DNA of 21,831 nucleotides, taken from positions 1-21,831 of the forward strand of contig JBFHVZ010000037.1 in assembly GCA_041589295.1 (NCBI GenBank), given 5' to 3'. Made by a program: the position numbers and the translations under genes. Numbering within the stretch: position 1 is the stretch's first letter; the number at the start of each line of letters is the position of its first letter. Shown here in pieces: positions 14,377 through 21,831 of this stretch. Source of the stretch: Bermanella sp041589295. Lineage in GTDB: Bacteria > Pseudomonadota > Gammaproteobacteria > Pseudomonadales > Oceanobacteraceae. The notes beneath the pieces were generated by a model. The model was given only the letters and a program-made list of their open reading frames with translations. It was not told the origin of the DNA and made no database searches.

Positions 14377-14392
14377 TGTGATTAAAATCACA
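14377..14392. promoter_or_regulatory. CRP/Vfr-type operator upstream of the large exported protein gene
   Basis: TGTGATTAAAATCACA matches the CRP consensus TGTGA-N6-TCACA exactly. It is nested inside a wider inverted repeat CGACAA (14366-14371) / TTGTCG (14396-14401). A minus-strand -10-like TATAGA (14350-14345) would place the site centre near -46, close to the class II activator position. The start codon at 14314 is about 63 bases from the site. No experimental support; the regulator gene is not in the window. Confidence 0.65.
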
Positions 14393-14429
14393 CTGTTGTC
14401 GTAGAGAGAGTCATATTTTGAACGTGTAT

Positions 14430-14990
14430 TCAGTTTAAAATATGTTCAACGAATTGACTAAGGTCACTGAATTCTTCTACCTGCTCCAACCCTACACCTT
14501 TTGCCTGCGTACGCTCGCCTTTACCTGTGAGCACGAGCGCGGCTTTCATACCCGCTGCTTGACCTGCTTGCAGGTCGCGTAGGGAGTCTCCCACCATGTA
14601 GCAACCTTTTGCGCTGACACCTAACGCATTTTCGATTTGATGAATTAAACCGGGTAGGGGTTTGCGGCAATCACAATGATCGTCGGGTCCGTGGGGGCAA
14701 TACGCAATGTGAGCAAATTGTCCGCCTTCGGCTGCCACCAGTGCCGTCATTTTTTTATGCATTTTATTCAGTTCATCCACGGAGAAATATCCGCGAGCAA
14801 TACCGCTTTGGTTGGTGGCAACGGCGACTTGATAACCCGCTTTGCATAAACGCGCGATGGCAGCGGCGGAACCTTCAATGGGAATCCATTCGTCCACGGT
14901 TTTAATGTAGTCATCGCTGTCTTGGTTAATGACGCCATCACGGTCGAGGATGACAAGTTTGGTTGGGGTTTTAGTGGGGAAGTTGTTCAT
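14430..14990 (-). CDS. gmhB: D-glycero-beta-D-manno-heptose-1,7-bisphosphate 7-phosphatase
   Basis: A 186-residue cytoplasmic HAD-superfamily phosphatase. It removes the C7 phosphate of heptose-1,7-bisphosphate on the way to ADP-heptose, the precursor of LPS inner core. HAD motif I is LDRDGVIN (Asp16 nucleophile, Asp18), motif II is TNQSG (Thr59), and motif III/IV are CRKP with Lys110 and GDSLRD (Asp135, Asp139). The Zn-binding loop CPHGPDDHCDC contributes Cys98, His100, Cys106 and Cys108. Length matches the family. The ATG at 14990 has no close Shine-Dalgarno, but it gives the expected N-terminus. In Pseudomonas gmhB lies between plsC and glyS. Here glyS is still upstream, but plsC is displaced by the 4-kb exported-protein gene. 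Confidence 0.95.
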   Translation of the reverse strand: MNNFPTKTPTKLVILDRDGVINQDSDDYIKTVDEWIPIEGSAAAIARLCKAGYQVAVATNQSGIARGYFSVDELNKMHKKMTALVAAEGGQFAHIAYCPHGPDDHCDCRKPLPGLIHQIENALGVSAKGCYMVGDSLRDLQAGQAAGMKAALVLTGKGERTQAKGVGLEQVEEFSDLSQFVEHILN

Positions 14991-15005
14991 TGTTAACTAA
15001 ACCTA

Positions 15006-15156
15006 CTGTAGGAGTCGCACCCTGTGTGCGACCCCAGTAGCTTAATTAAAAGCGGTCGGATTCAACGGCGATAATCCTAATTAGAATAATCACCGTCAAA
15101 ACAGATGAGTTCAAATTTAAATTGTAGCGGTCGCGCACAGGGTGCGACTCCTACAG
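15006..15156. repeat. REPIN-like pair of inverted REP sequences
   Basis: Two 28-base elements in opposite orientation, 15006-15033 and 15129-15156, match at 27 of 28 positions when one is reverse-complemented. Each begins with CTGTAGGAG and then forms its own hairpin, GTCGCAC/GTGCGAC around a 5-base loop. In the second copy the one difference makes a G-T pair, so the stem survives. A GTAG tetranucleotide beside a small palindrome, present as an inverted pair, is the architecture of RAYT-mobilised REPINs. It fills the gmhB-glyS gap and could fold in the glyS-gmhB transcript. Confidence 0.8.
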
Positions 15157-15162
15157 TTAATT

Positions 15163-17265
15163 TTATTGAGCTTGCAGTTGCGAAATATCCGCCACTTGCA
15201 GGAACAAGTTATGCAGTTGATTCAGCAAGGCTAAACGGTTTTGTTTAACCGCTTCGTCGTCTGCCATCACCATCACGTTGTCAAAGAAGGCGTCGATGCT
15301 TTCGCGCAAGCTGCTCAGTGCCAACAGGTACGCTTCATAATTGCCTTGTGCAAACAGTGGCGATACTTCTGCGCCTTTTTCGTTTAGCGCTTTTGCCAAT
15401 ACTTTTTCAGCGTCTTCCTGCAACAAGGCTTCGTTGATGCTTGGCGCAGCAATGAAGGCGTCGTTCTTAGTCAGGATGTTAGAAACCCGTTTGTTGGCGG
15501 CCGCCAAGGCTTCGGCGCTGTCCAGTTTGTAGAACGCGTTCACCGCTTGTACGCGCTGGTTAATATCGCGGGGCTGGGTGATGCCTTTGGCACGTACCGC
15601 TTGGAACACCACGGTTGGGATGTTCTGATCTTGGTACATGGCGCTAAAGCGATCCAGCATGTAGTCAATGAGCTTGGCTTTGGCATCGCTGTCCAACTGT
15701 GCGTCGGCGTTGATGTCTTGGTAAGCCGCCAGAGCCCAGTCGATCAAATCAGACAGGTCGATGTTTAGGTCTTTTTCAACCAATAAACGCAACACACCTA
15801 AGGATGCACGACGCAGTGCGTAAGGGTCTTTACCACCCGTTGGAATCTGGCCAATGCCAAACAAGCCCACCAGGCTGTCGAGACGATCGGCTAACGCTAA
15901 CGCGGTGCCCGTTACGGTTTCTGGTAACGCATCGCCAGCAAAGGCTGGTTGATATTGTTCTTTAATAGCGGCGGCCACTTCGGCGTGTTCACCGTCGTGT
16001 TGCGCGTAATAAGAACCGGCTAAACCTTGAAGGTCGGTAAATTCATACACCATGTCTGACAGTAAATCGGCTTTTGCCAGTTTGGCTGCGCGTTCGGCTA
16101 AACCGGTGTCGCCACCCATGGCGGCGGCAATTTTGCTGCTCAGTTTAATCAAGCGTTGCGACTTGTCTTTCAAGGTGCCCAGCTTCTGTACCCAAACCAC
16201 GGTTTGCAGTTTTTCGAAACGGTTTTCCAACGGTTGTTTACGGTCGGTGTCCCAGAAAAATTTCGCATCGGCTAAACGAGGACGAATTACTTTTTCGTTA
16301 CCTTCAATCACTTGCTGTGGATCTTTTGATTCGATGTTGCACAGGGTGATGAAGTTGGGCATTAACTTGCCGTTAGCATCCACAACGTGGAAATACTTCT
16401 GGTGCTCTTTCATGGAGCTGATCAGTGCTTCGGCAGGAACGTCTAAAAACTCTTTATCGAAGTTACCTGCTAGTGCGGTTGGCCATTCGTTCAGTGACGC
16501 GACTTCGTCCAACAAGTCTTCGTCGATGACGGCGGTGCCACCGAGTTTTTCACCTGCGGCTTTCACTTGGCCCCGGATGAGTTCTTTACGCTCGTCGTAA
16601 TCCGCTAATACTTTGCCTTGTTCTTTCAAGATGGTTTCGTACGCATTTGGACCTGTAATGGCAATGTCACGGTTAGCGTGGAAGCGGTGACCCTTGGTGA
16701 GGTAGTTTGACTTCACGCCCAAGATAGTCGCTTCTAATGGCTTGTTGCCCAGTAGCAATACCACCCAGTGTACTGGACGGACGAATTCAACTCGGCTTGA
16801 TCCCCAACGCATACGTTTCGCGATGGGCAGCTTGTTTAAGGATTCGGCAACGGCCACTGGCAATTCGTCGGCGGCCAAGGTGCCCGCAACGGTTTGTGCG
16901 TAGTACAAGCGCTCGCCTTTGTCGTCAGTGGTGCGTTGTAGCTCGTCAAAGCTAACACCGTTTGAACGGGCGAAGCCTTCGGCGGCTTTAGTGGGTTTGC
17001 CATCTGCGTCGAACGCGACGTTGGTGTAAGGGCCGAACTTTTCAATTTTGCTGTCGGCACCTTGAGTATCCAAACCCTTGATGCGCAGTGCTAAACGGCG
17101 CGGCGCCGCAAACAGTTTGCTGCTTTCAAAGCTTAATGATTTGGCTTTGAGGTGTTCTTCGATGCCCGCCTGAAATGCTTGGGCTAGGCTTTTAAGGGAT
17201 TTTGGTGGTAACTCTTCGGTACCAATTTCCACCAGAAAATCTTGCTTGTTCATTTGTTCACTCAT
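15163..17265 (-). CDS. glyS: Glycyl-tRNA synthetase beta subunit
   Basis: A 700-residue protein, beta subunit of the heterotetrameric (alpha2beta2) glycyl-tRNA synthetase; E. coli GlyS has 689. It contacts tRNA-Gly and the alpha subunit. The N-terminus FLVEIGTEELPPKSLKSLAQ is diagnostic. Further family blocks are RWGSSRVEFVRPVHWVVLLL, a KEHQKYFHV segment, FFWDTDRKQPLE, the HD-domain-like DMVYEFTDLQGLAGSYYA, and DPYALRRASLGVLRLL. The C-terminal part is the DALR-type anticodon-binding region. The ATG at 17265 has GGGA about 8 bases upstream; an internal ATG at 17253 also gives a plausible start but lacks such a site. It follows glyQ by 15 bases and is cotranscribed with it. The REPIN-like repeat lies just after its stop. 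Confidence 0.97.
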   Translation of the reverse strand: MSEQMNKQDFLVEIGTEELPPKSLKSLAQAFQAGIEEHLKAKSLSFESSKLFAAPRRLALRIKGLDTQGADSKIEKFGPYTNVAFDADGKPTKAAEGFARSNGVSFDELQRTTDDKGERLYYAQTVAGTLAADELPVAVAESLNKLPIAKRMRWGSSRVEFVRPVHWVVLLLGNKPLEATILGVKSNYLTKGHRFHANRDIAITGPNAYETILKEQGKVLADYDERKELIRGQVKAAGEKLGGTAVIDEDLLDEVASLNEWPTALAGNFDKEFLDVPAEALISSMKEHQKYFHVVDANGKLMPNFITLCNIESKDPQQVIEGNEKVIRPRLADAKFFWDTDRKQPLENRFEKLQTVVWVQKLGTLKDKSQRLIKLSSKIAAAMGGDTGLAERAAKLAKADLLSDMVYEFTDLQGLAGSYYAQHDGEHAEVAAAIKEQYQPAFAGDALPETVTGTALALADRLDSLVGLFGIGQIPTGGKDPYALRRASLGVLRLLVEKDLNIDLSDLIDWALAAYQDINADAQLDSDAKAKLIDYMLDRFSAMYQDQNIPTVVFQAVRAKGITQPRDINQRVQAVNAFYKLDSAEALAAANKRVSNILTKNDAFIAAPSINEALLQEDAEKVLAKALNEKGAEVSPLFAQGNYEAYLLALSSLRESIDAFFDNVMVMADDEAVKQNRLALLNQLHNLFLQVADISQLQAQ

Positions 17266-17280
17266 GTTGATTTCCCGCCC

Positions 17281-18288
17281 TTACTGCTTTTTCTTTTTTG
17301 CGGCTTTAGCAGCTTGCTTTTGTGCCTTTTCGGCTGCGGCTTTTTCTTCGGCTTCGGCGGCGGACAGCACTTCGTTACGAATGCCTTCCGGTGCCAATGG
17401 GAAACCTAACGCACGACGGCTTTGGAAGTAGGCTTCGGCCACAGAGCGAGCCAAGGTGCGCACGCGCAGGATATAGCCTTGACGCTCGGTTACCGAGATC
17501 GCGTGACGGGCGTCGAGCATGTTGAAGGCGTGGGAGGCTTTCAATACTTTTTCGTAAGCCGGTAGAGCAAGGCCAGCGTCGATTAAACGAGCGCAGTCTT
17601 TTTCGTGTTGTTCAAACGCTTGGAATAAGAAGTCCACATCGGCGTGTTCAAAGTTGTAGGCCGACATTTCCACTTCGTTTTGGTGGAACACGTCGCCGTA
17701 GGTGACCTTGCTGCCGTCTGGGCCGTAGCACCAAACCAAGTCGAAAATGCTGTCCACGCCTTGCAGGTACATGGCAATACGCTCAAGGCCGTAGGTGATT
17801 TCGCCGGTCACTGGGTAACACTCAAGGCCGCCCACTTGTTGGAAGTAGGTGAACTGGGTGACTTCCATACCGTTTAGCCACACTTCCCAGCCTAGGCCCC
17901 AAGCGCCCAAAGTTGGGGATTCCCAGTTGTCTTCCACAAAGCGAACGTCATGGATATCGGTGTCGATGCCCATGATCTTTAAGCTTTGCAGGTATTTATC
18001 TTGGATATCTAATGGTGATGGCTTCATCACCACTTGGAATTGGTAATAGTGTTGTAGGCGGTTTGGGTTTTCGCCGTAGCGGCCGTCGGTCGGGCGGCGA
18101 CAAGGTTGAACGTAAGCAGCGTTCCAAGTTTCTGGGCCCACAGCGCGCAAGAAAGTCGAGGTGTGGAAAGTACCTGCGCCCACTTCCATGTCGATGGGTT
18201 GGTTAATGACGCAGCCTTGCTCGGACCAGAAATTCTGCAGAGCCGCGATCAGGCCCTGAAAGGTTTTAACATCGTATTGTTGTGACAC
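17281..18288 (-). CDS. glyQ: Glycyl-tRNA synthetase alpha subunit
   Basis: A 335-residue class II synthetase subunit that carries the glycine/ATP active site. The sequence is very close to the family norm throughout: FQGLIAALQNFWSEQGCVI, DMEVGAGTFHTSTFLRA, RRPTDGRYGENPNRLQHYYQ and LGWEVWLNGMEVTQFTYFQQ. It starts at a GTG (18288) with no strong Shine-Dalgarno. Beyond the normal end (E. coli GlyQ is 303 residues) there is an extra tail of about 25 residues made almost only of A, E, K and Q, ending AAKAAKKKKQ. The tail may contact RNA or be neutral. The gene is the first of the leftward glyQ-glyS unit and has a good promoter at 18324-18352. Confidence 0.97.
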   Translation of the reverse strand: MSQQYDVKTFQGLIAALQNFWSEQGCVINQPIDMEVGAGTFHTSTFLRAVGPETWNAAYVQPCRRPTDGRYGENPNRLQHYYQFQVVMKPSPLDIQDKYLQSLKIMGIDTDIHDVRFVEDNWESPTLGAWGLGWEVWLNGMEVTQFTYFQQVGGLECYPVTGEITYGLERIAMYLQGVDSIFDLVWCYGPDGSKVTYGDVFHQNEVEMSAYNFEHADVDFLFQAFEQHEKDCARLIDAGLALPAYEKVLKASHAFNMLDARHAISVTERQGYILRVRTLARSVAEAYFQSRRALGFPLAPEGIRNEVLSAAEAEEKAAAEKAQKQAAKAAKKKKQ

Positions 18289-18323
18289 TGGGCTATACCA
18301 AGAGAGTAAACCGAAAGGCGCAG

Positions 18324-18352
18324 ATTATACGGGCCTGAACACAGAGTGGCCA
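18324..18352 (-). promoter_or_regulatory. Probable sigma70 promoter of glyQ-glyS
   Basis: On the minus strand a perfect -10 TATAAT (18329-18324) lies 17 bases from a -35-like TGGCCA (18352-18347; 4 of 6 consensus positions). The predicted start is about 29 bases before the glyQ GTG. This is the clearest promoter in the window. Confidence 0.7.
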
Positions 18353-18440
18353 GTACGTAGTCCACAGGCTTGCGCGCCCTAGTCTCGTGGGTTGGTGGTT
18401 CGCTAGGTATGGGGTGAAGGATTTGTCGCGTTGACGGATT

Positions 18441-19106
18441 TTAAGGGATGAACAGGGTAATACAGGCTCCGCCTTCGTCTAGGTTGGCCACCTTAACTGA
18501 GCCCCGCAAAAGGTTGCCATTAATAGTGCGAGTGTGAATGGCCAAGGCTTGGTCCATCAGGTAGAGCCCTAAGCCGCTGGCAGCGCCTTTAGGGTTGAAA
18601 TCCCCTTGTTCCAATTGAATATCGTTGAAGCCTTCGCCATTGTCTTTGATCAAGATGCTTAGGCTACCTTGTGGTTCTTCGCGCACGTCTACGTGAATCT
18701 CGGTGGCGCCAGCATGTATGGCGTTCACAAAGCAGTTATGAATGGCGATGCTAATCAGTTGTTCGTCGTAAAAACCGTTTAAGTCAGGGTCGAAATCCAT
18801 GTGGATGGTGGTGTTTTTGCCCACACCCGATAACCCTTGAATCACCAGTGCCACGGTGTCGCACAGCCAATTTTCGTCGATATTGGGCTCGAAGGCGGTG
18901 TTTTGGATTTTAAGCACCGACAGTAATTCTATGATGTTGTGGCTAAGTTGTTGGCCATTGCTTTGCACCTGTTGAATTTGTTTTTGAAACTCGGGGTGAT
19001 CGGCCAAGGCATCGGCTAAATCCGATTGCGCGCTTAACAGCGCCTGCATTTGGTTTTTGATGCTGTGCAGTTCTGCGCTAAGCAGTGTGTTTACGTCAAA
19101 CGCCAT
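18441..19106 (-). CDS. Soluble histidine kinase without a sensor domain
   Basis: A 221-residue protein with only the kinase core. The N-terminal helix ELHSIKNQMQALL carries His14 in an HxxKN arrangement, the probable phosphorylation site, and residues about 11-70 look like a dimerisation helical hairpin. The HATPase_c domain follows: N box HNCFVNAIHAGA (Asn124, Asn128), G1 box DNGEGF (155-160) and G2 box GAASGLGLYLM (174-184). There is no signal peptide, membrane helix, PAS or GAF domain, so it is cytoplasmic and presumably takes its signal from a partner. A clear AAGGAA lies 7 bases before the ATG. The gene starts 27 bases after the stop of the response regulator-TPR gene, so the two form an operon and a probable cognate pair. 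The target process is unknown. Confidence 0.85.
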   Translation of the reverse strand: MAFDVNTLLSAELHSIKNQMQALLSAQSDLADALADHPEFQKQIQQVQSNGQQLSHNIIELLSVLKIQNTAFEPNIDENWLCDTVALVIQGLSGVGKNTTIHMDFDPDLNGFYDEQLISIAIHNCFVNAIHAGATEIHVDVREEPQGSLSILIKDNGEGFNDIQLEQGDFNPKGAASGLGLYLMDQALAIHTRTINGNLLRGSVKVANLDEGGACITLFIP

Positions 19107-19133
19107 AGCTGAGTTCCTTGCCGAATGCTTGTC

Positions 19134-20768
19134 CTAAATGGCGCGCATAATGCGCTGCTGACTTTTCTTAAGTTGCTGCCAGCGCCCATAGCGCTCGTCG
19201 CTTCTGGGTAGGTCACCTAAGCGGTTAAAAAGCTCATTCACTTCTTTCGCCATTTGCGGATCGGCGGCGCGTTGGTCCATGTAGGTGATCTTGGCTTGAA
19301 TGGCGTTTAACAGCACGGCGATACCCGCTTCTTTGTAGGCCGTTGCTTTGTCGAATAGCTCAATGGCTTGTGACAGTTGACCGCGTTCGAAAAATTCGAT
19401 GGCGCGGTCGTTGATTTCGGTGGTGTATTCGCGCACTACGGTTTCGCTGATTTCTTCTTTGGTGCGATTTAGTTCGCGCATCTCGGCATTGCTGAGATCT
19501 TCGCGGTTGTTGAGTTCGCCCAGCAGATCTTGCGCTTTGGCGTGTTGCTTGGTGGCAATGTAGGTATGGGCCATGGCCAATTGCATGGCGGCCGTGGGTT
19601 TTTTGATTTGATCGAGAATATCCGAAGCTTGTTGTGCTTTGAGCTTGGCGTCGGCGTCTTTGCCTAGGTTGGTAAAGGTGGTGCTTTCAATCAGTGTGGC
19701 TTCAAAGCTGTATTCTGGGTTGTCCTTGTAGGTGACTTTCACTTCGTCTAACGAGCGAAACGCTTCTTGGGTTGCGGTGCGGGTATCTCGTGTGTTTTTC
19801 GGCGACACCTTGTGTTGCAGCGATTTGGCAAACATCAGGTAGTTTTTCACCGATTTATAACAAGAGTGGCGAGCCAACTTGACCGATTGGCGAAACGCCG
19901 TTTCGGCAACCGCAAAATCTTTATTGGCAAACGCAATGCGGCCGAGCTCCATCTGACGCAGCACTTGTTTAGGTGAAACTCGAACCGCGTCCTGTAATGT
20001 CATTTGCGCGGCTTCTAAGTCTCGTTCTTGAATTTGAATCTTGGCAAGGTAATCAAAACACTGCACATATTTTGGGTGCAATTTAATTGTGTACTTCAAA
20101 ACCTCTTTGGATTTGTCGAATTGTTGCAGGTAATACAGCGCCACGGCTTTACCCAGTAGGGCCCATGAAATCTCGCGTTCTGCCAAAATTAATTCATACA
20201 AGGCGAGGGCTTTTTTGAATTGCTTAAGGCGCAATAGGGTTCGTCCTTTAATGCGCAAAATACGATTGGCCAAGCGGGGCTTTTCTATTAACAACTCATC
20301 GCACTGGGCTAAAACCTCTTTGTAATTGTGCGCATCGAGTGCTTCGTTTATGGGTTGGAGCTCGGCTTTGGTGGTTAAAATGCGAGTTAAGCGTTTGCGC
20401 ATTACATCAATGGTAAAGGGTTTGGTCACATAGTCGTCAGGCTCGTACTCTACCGCGCCCATGACCATGTCCATGGCATTTTCACCGGTCAGCATGATGA
20501 AGGTACTGGTGGCTTTTAGTCGATGAGTGAAGCGTGCTTCCTCGAGTATTTGCTGACCATCGCGACCCTTGCCCAGGTTGTAGTCAGAGATCACCAAGTC
20601 GTAATCTTTATGCAGAATGTGCTCGGTAGCTTCATCCCCATCCATGGCAATGTCCACCTCGTCTGCACCGAGAATCTGCAACATCTTTTTCATAGAGCTG
20701 CGGGACTCAACCAAATCATCAATGGCGAGTATGCGCTTCCCTGCAAGCATGGATTCAATGGTGGCCAT
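19134..20768 (-). CDS. Response regulator with C-terminal TPR repeats
   Basis: A 544-residue cytoplasmic protein. Residues about 10-130 are a CheY-like receiver with all key residues: Asp17-Asp18, phosphoacceptor Asp62 in VISDYNLG, Thr94 in LTGEN and Lys116 in VTKPF. Residues about 140-540 are helical and contain tetratricopeptide-type repeats, for example ALLGKAVALYYLQQFDKSKE and LAKIQIQERDLEAAQMTLQD. There is no DNA-binding or enzymatic output domain, so signalling is probably through protein contacts made by the TPR array. The ATG at 20768 has the best ribosome-binding site of the window, GGAGG seven bases upstream; a start at 20843 would lie upstream of it and is rejected. A kinase gene follows in the same operon, and the acyltransferase gene diverges upstream. 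No named function is claimed. Confidence 0.88.
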   Translation of the reverse strand: MATIESMLAGKRILAIDDLVESRSSMKKMLQILGADEVDIAMDGDEATEHILHKDYDLVISDYNLGKGRDGQQILEEARFTHRLKATSTFIMLTGENAMDMVMGAVEYEPDDYVTKPFTIDVMRKRLTRILTTKAELQPINEALDAHNYKEVLAQCDELLIEKPRLANRILRIKGRTLLRLKQFKKALALYELILAEREISWALLGKAVALYYLQQFDKSKEVLKYTIKLHPKYVQCFDYLAKIQIQERDLEAAQMTLQDAVRVSPKQVLRQMELGRIAFANKDFAVAETAFRQSVKLARHSCYKSVKNYLMFAKSLQHKVSPKNTRDTRTATQEAFRSLDEVKVTYKDNPEYSFEATLIESTTFTNLGKDADAKLKAQQASDILDQIKKPTAAMQLAMAHTYIATKQHAKAQDLLGELNNREDLSNAEMRELNRTKEEISETVVREYTTEINDRAIEFFERGQLSQAIELFDKATAYKEAGIAVLLNAIQAKITYMDQRAADPQMAKEVNELFNRLGDLPRSDERYGRWQQLKKSQQRIMRAI

Positions 20769-20911
20769 AAAGCTTCCTCCCTTTCCAAAGCATAGCAACG
20801 AATAGCCAAGCTGCTGCAAATCGGGCAAAGTGTCGGCCCTCATAAAAATGAGCTAGACGTTATTAGCCATTGGATTATTAGTACCTTTCTTCACGGTCGT
20901 CGTTTTTACCT
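20769..20911. promoter_or_regulatory. Divergent intergenic region, response regulator / acyltransferase
   Basis: These 143 bases must hold both divergent promoters. On the minus strand a TATGCT and an upstream TTGCAG occur, but with a 19-base spacing that is too long for confidence. A small CTCAT/ATGAG hairpin with an A-rich loop lies at about 20838-20851. I see no clear operator. Confidence 0.35.
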
Positions 20912-21805
20912 ATGGATATCAAATCGTTTTTTGCCCTGAGTTTGATTCGTTTACTGGGGTTGTTCACCCTTAATGGCGCGCGGCGCTTTGGTGCGCTGAT
21001 CGCTTGGCTGTTACGGGTAAGCAACAGCAGCTTGTACAAGGTGACTAAGAAAAACCTGTCGTTGGTATACCCTGACATGCCACCGCAAGCGCGGGAGCAA
21101 TTAGCCCGTGACAGCCTCTACCACACGGCGTGTTCTTTGGCCGAAACGGGAGTCGCGTGGGGCGGAACCCTTAAACAGTTACGCCGCAACGAAGCTAAGG
21201 TGGTTAAGATTCATAACGAACACCTGTTGCAAGAGGCAGTGGCCCAAGGCAAGGGTGTGCTGATGTTGACCTTGCACTTTGGCAATTGGGAATGGATGAA
21301 CGCGGTTTTACCCCAGCGCGCCCCCAACCTAATGGGGCTCTATAAAATGGCAAAAATGCCGGCTCTGGAAAAAAACATGCTTGAAAGTCGTCAGGCTTGT
21401 GGTGTCACCATGGTGCCGGGTACTCGTGAAGGGGTGGAGCGCTTTATCGCCAACTATCGCGCGGGCAATTGTTGCTTGATCGCGCCGGATCAAGAGCCCA
21501 GAACTCGATCTGGTGTTTGGGCTGAATTCTTTGGCTTGCCCGCACTAACACCGAGATTCATTCATCAACTTACCCAAGACAATCCTGAAGGCACCGTGTT
21601 GTTTGTCTACATGAAACGTGTGCCCGCAGGTTTTGAATTGGTATTTCGTCAAGCAGACCCAGAGATTTACGCGGACGACATCGTCACCGCCGCCAACGCC
21701 ATGAACCGAGGCTTCGAACAGTGCGTGGCCGACGACCCGGCGCAATACCAGTGGGACTACAAACGGTTTAAGCGTAATCGTGAGAAGTATTATAAGGGAT
21801 TGTAG
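20912..21805 (+). CDS. lpxL: Lipid A late acyltransferase (LpxL/HtrB family)
   Basis: A 297-residue inner-membrane acyltransferase that adds a secondary acyl chain, usually laurate, to Kdo2-lipid IVA or its equivalent. One hydrophobic segment near the N-terminus (about 5-35) anchors it. The catalytic motif HFGNWE provides His122 and Glu127 (HX4E). The family blocks APDQEPRTRSGVWAEFFG and the terminal YQWDYKRFKRN are present. Length is close to E. coli LpxL (306). The ATG at 20912 has a poor Shine-Dalgarno. In Pseudomonas a lauroyltransferase of this family also lies shortly beyond glyQ, so the gene is in its conserved place, with the two-component pair inserted between. Paralogues (LpxM, LpxP) cannot be excluded; the acyl chain specificity is unknown. 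Confidence 0.9.
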   Translation: MDIKSFFALSLIRLLGLFTLNGARRFGALIAWLLRVSNSSLYKVTKKNLSLVYPDMPPQAREQLARDSLYHTACSLAETGVAWGGTLKQLRRNEAKVVKIHNEHLLQEAVAQGKGVLMLTLHFGNWEWMNAVLPQRAPNLMGLYKMAKMPALEKNMLESRQACGVTMVPGTREGVERFIANYRAGNCCLIAPDQEPRTRSGVWAEFFGLPALTPRFIHQLTQDNPEGTVLFVYMKRVPAGFELVFRQADPEIYADDIVTAANAMNRGFEQCVADDPAQYQWDYKRFKRNREKYYKGL

Positions 21806-21831
21806 TCGGACGTCGGGAGTCGGGAGTCGGG
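21805..21831. repeat. Short tandem GTCGGGA repeat cut by the window edge
   Basis: After the acyltransferase stop codon three units of GTCGGGA (21812-21831, the last incomplete) follow an imperfect GTCGGAC (21805-21811). The 7-base period runs off the window, so its extent is unknown. Confidence 0.6.

Noticed and set aside
14418..14449. Terminator for gmhB from the TTGAAC/GTTCAA inverted repeat
   Set aside because: The arms are AT-rich, the loop is long, it overlaps the gmhB stop, and no U-run follows on the minus strand.
16052..16600. 182-codon plus-strand frame
   Set aside because: It is antisense to glyS, Ser-rich, without a family resemblance, and depends on the codon bias of the real gene.
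20769..20843. Upstream ATG for the response regulator
   Set aside because: The added 25 residues precede the strong GGAGG site of the ATG at 20768 and are not part of a receiver domain.

Overview
The window is the replication-origin region of a gammaproteobacterial chromosome. Gene content and order match the Pseudomonas-type origin neighbourhood: yidC-yidD-rnpA-rpmH read leftward, then oriC, then dnaA-dnaN-recF-gyrB read rightward, followed by plsC, gmhB, glyS, glyQ and an LpxL/HtrB lipid A acyltransferase. The host is probably a marine gammaproteobacterium on the Oceanospirillales/Pseudomonadales side. The sequence alone does not let me name a genus.

Layout. 1-1119 (minus): the start of yidC, then yidD, rnpA and rpmH. 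1120-1646: oriC with a cluster of DnaA boxes, the rpmH promoter on the left and the dnaA promoter on the right. 1647-8161 (plus): dnaA, dnaN, recF and gyrB, closed by a strong intrinsic terminator. recF carries two near-identical parS palindromes, so DnaA-driven initiation and ParB-driven segregation sites lie within about 4 kb. 8238-8966 (plus): a small WaaP/Kdo-kinase-like protein whose stop codon overlaps that of plsC. 8963-9832 (minus): plsC. 10145-14314 (minus): a 1389-residue exported protein with FG-GAP-like propeller, Calx-beta, PKD-like and thrombospondin type 3 repeats and a GlyGly-CTERM-like tail. It sits between two genes that are close neighbours in Pseudomonas, and its upstream region carries a perfect CRP-type half-site pair. 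14430-18288 (minus): gmhB, a REPIN-like inverted repeat, then the glyS and glyQ subunit genes behind a consensus promoter. 18441-20768 (minus): a response regulator with a long TPR tail followed by a sensor-less histidine kinase. 20912-21805 (plus): the LpxL-type acyltransferase, then a short tandem repeat at the window edge.

How it fits together. The core is housekeeping: replication, RNase P, membrane insertion and glycyl-tRNA synthesis. Around it is an envelope theme: PlsC makes phosphatidic acid, GmhB makes a heptose precursor for the LPS core, the WaaP-like kinase may phosphorylate an LPS sugar, and the LpxL-type enzyme acylates lipid A. The accessory insertions into this conserved block are the kinase, the giant secreted protein and the two-component pair. 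These, the embedded parS sites and the REPIN are the parts that most deserve a second look.
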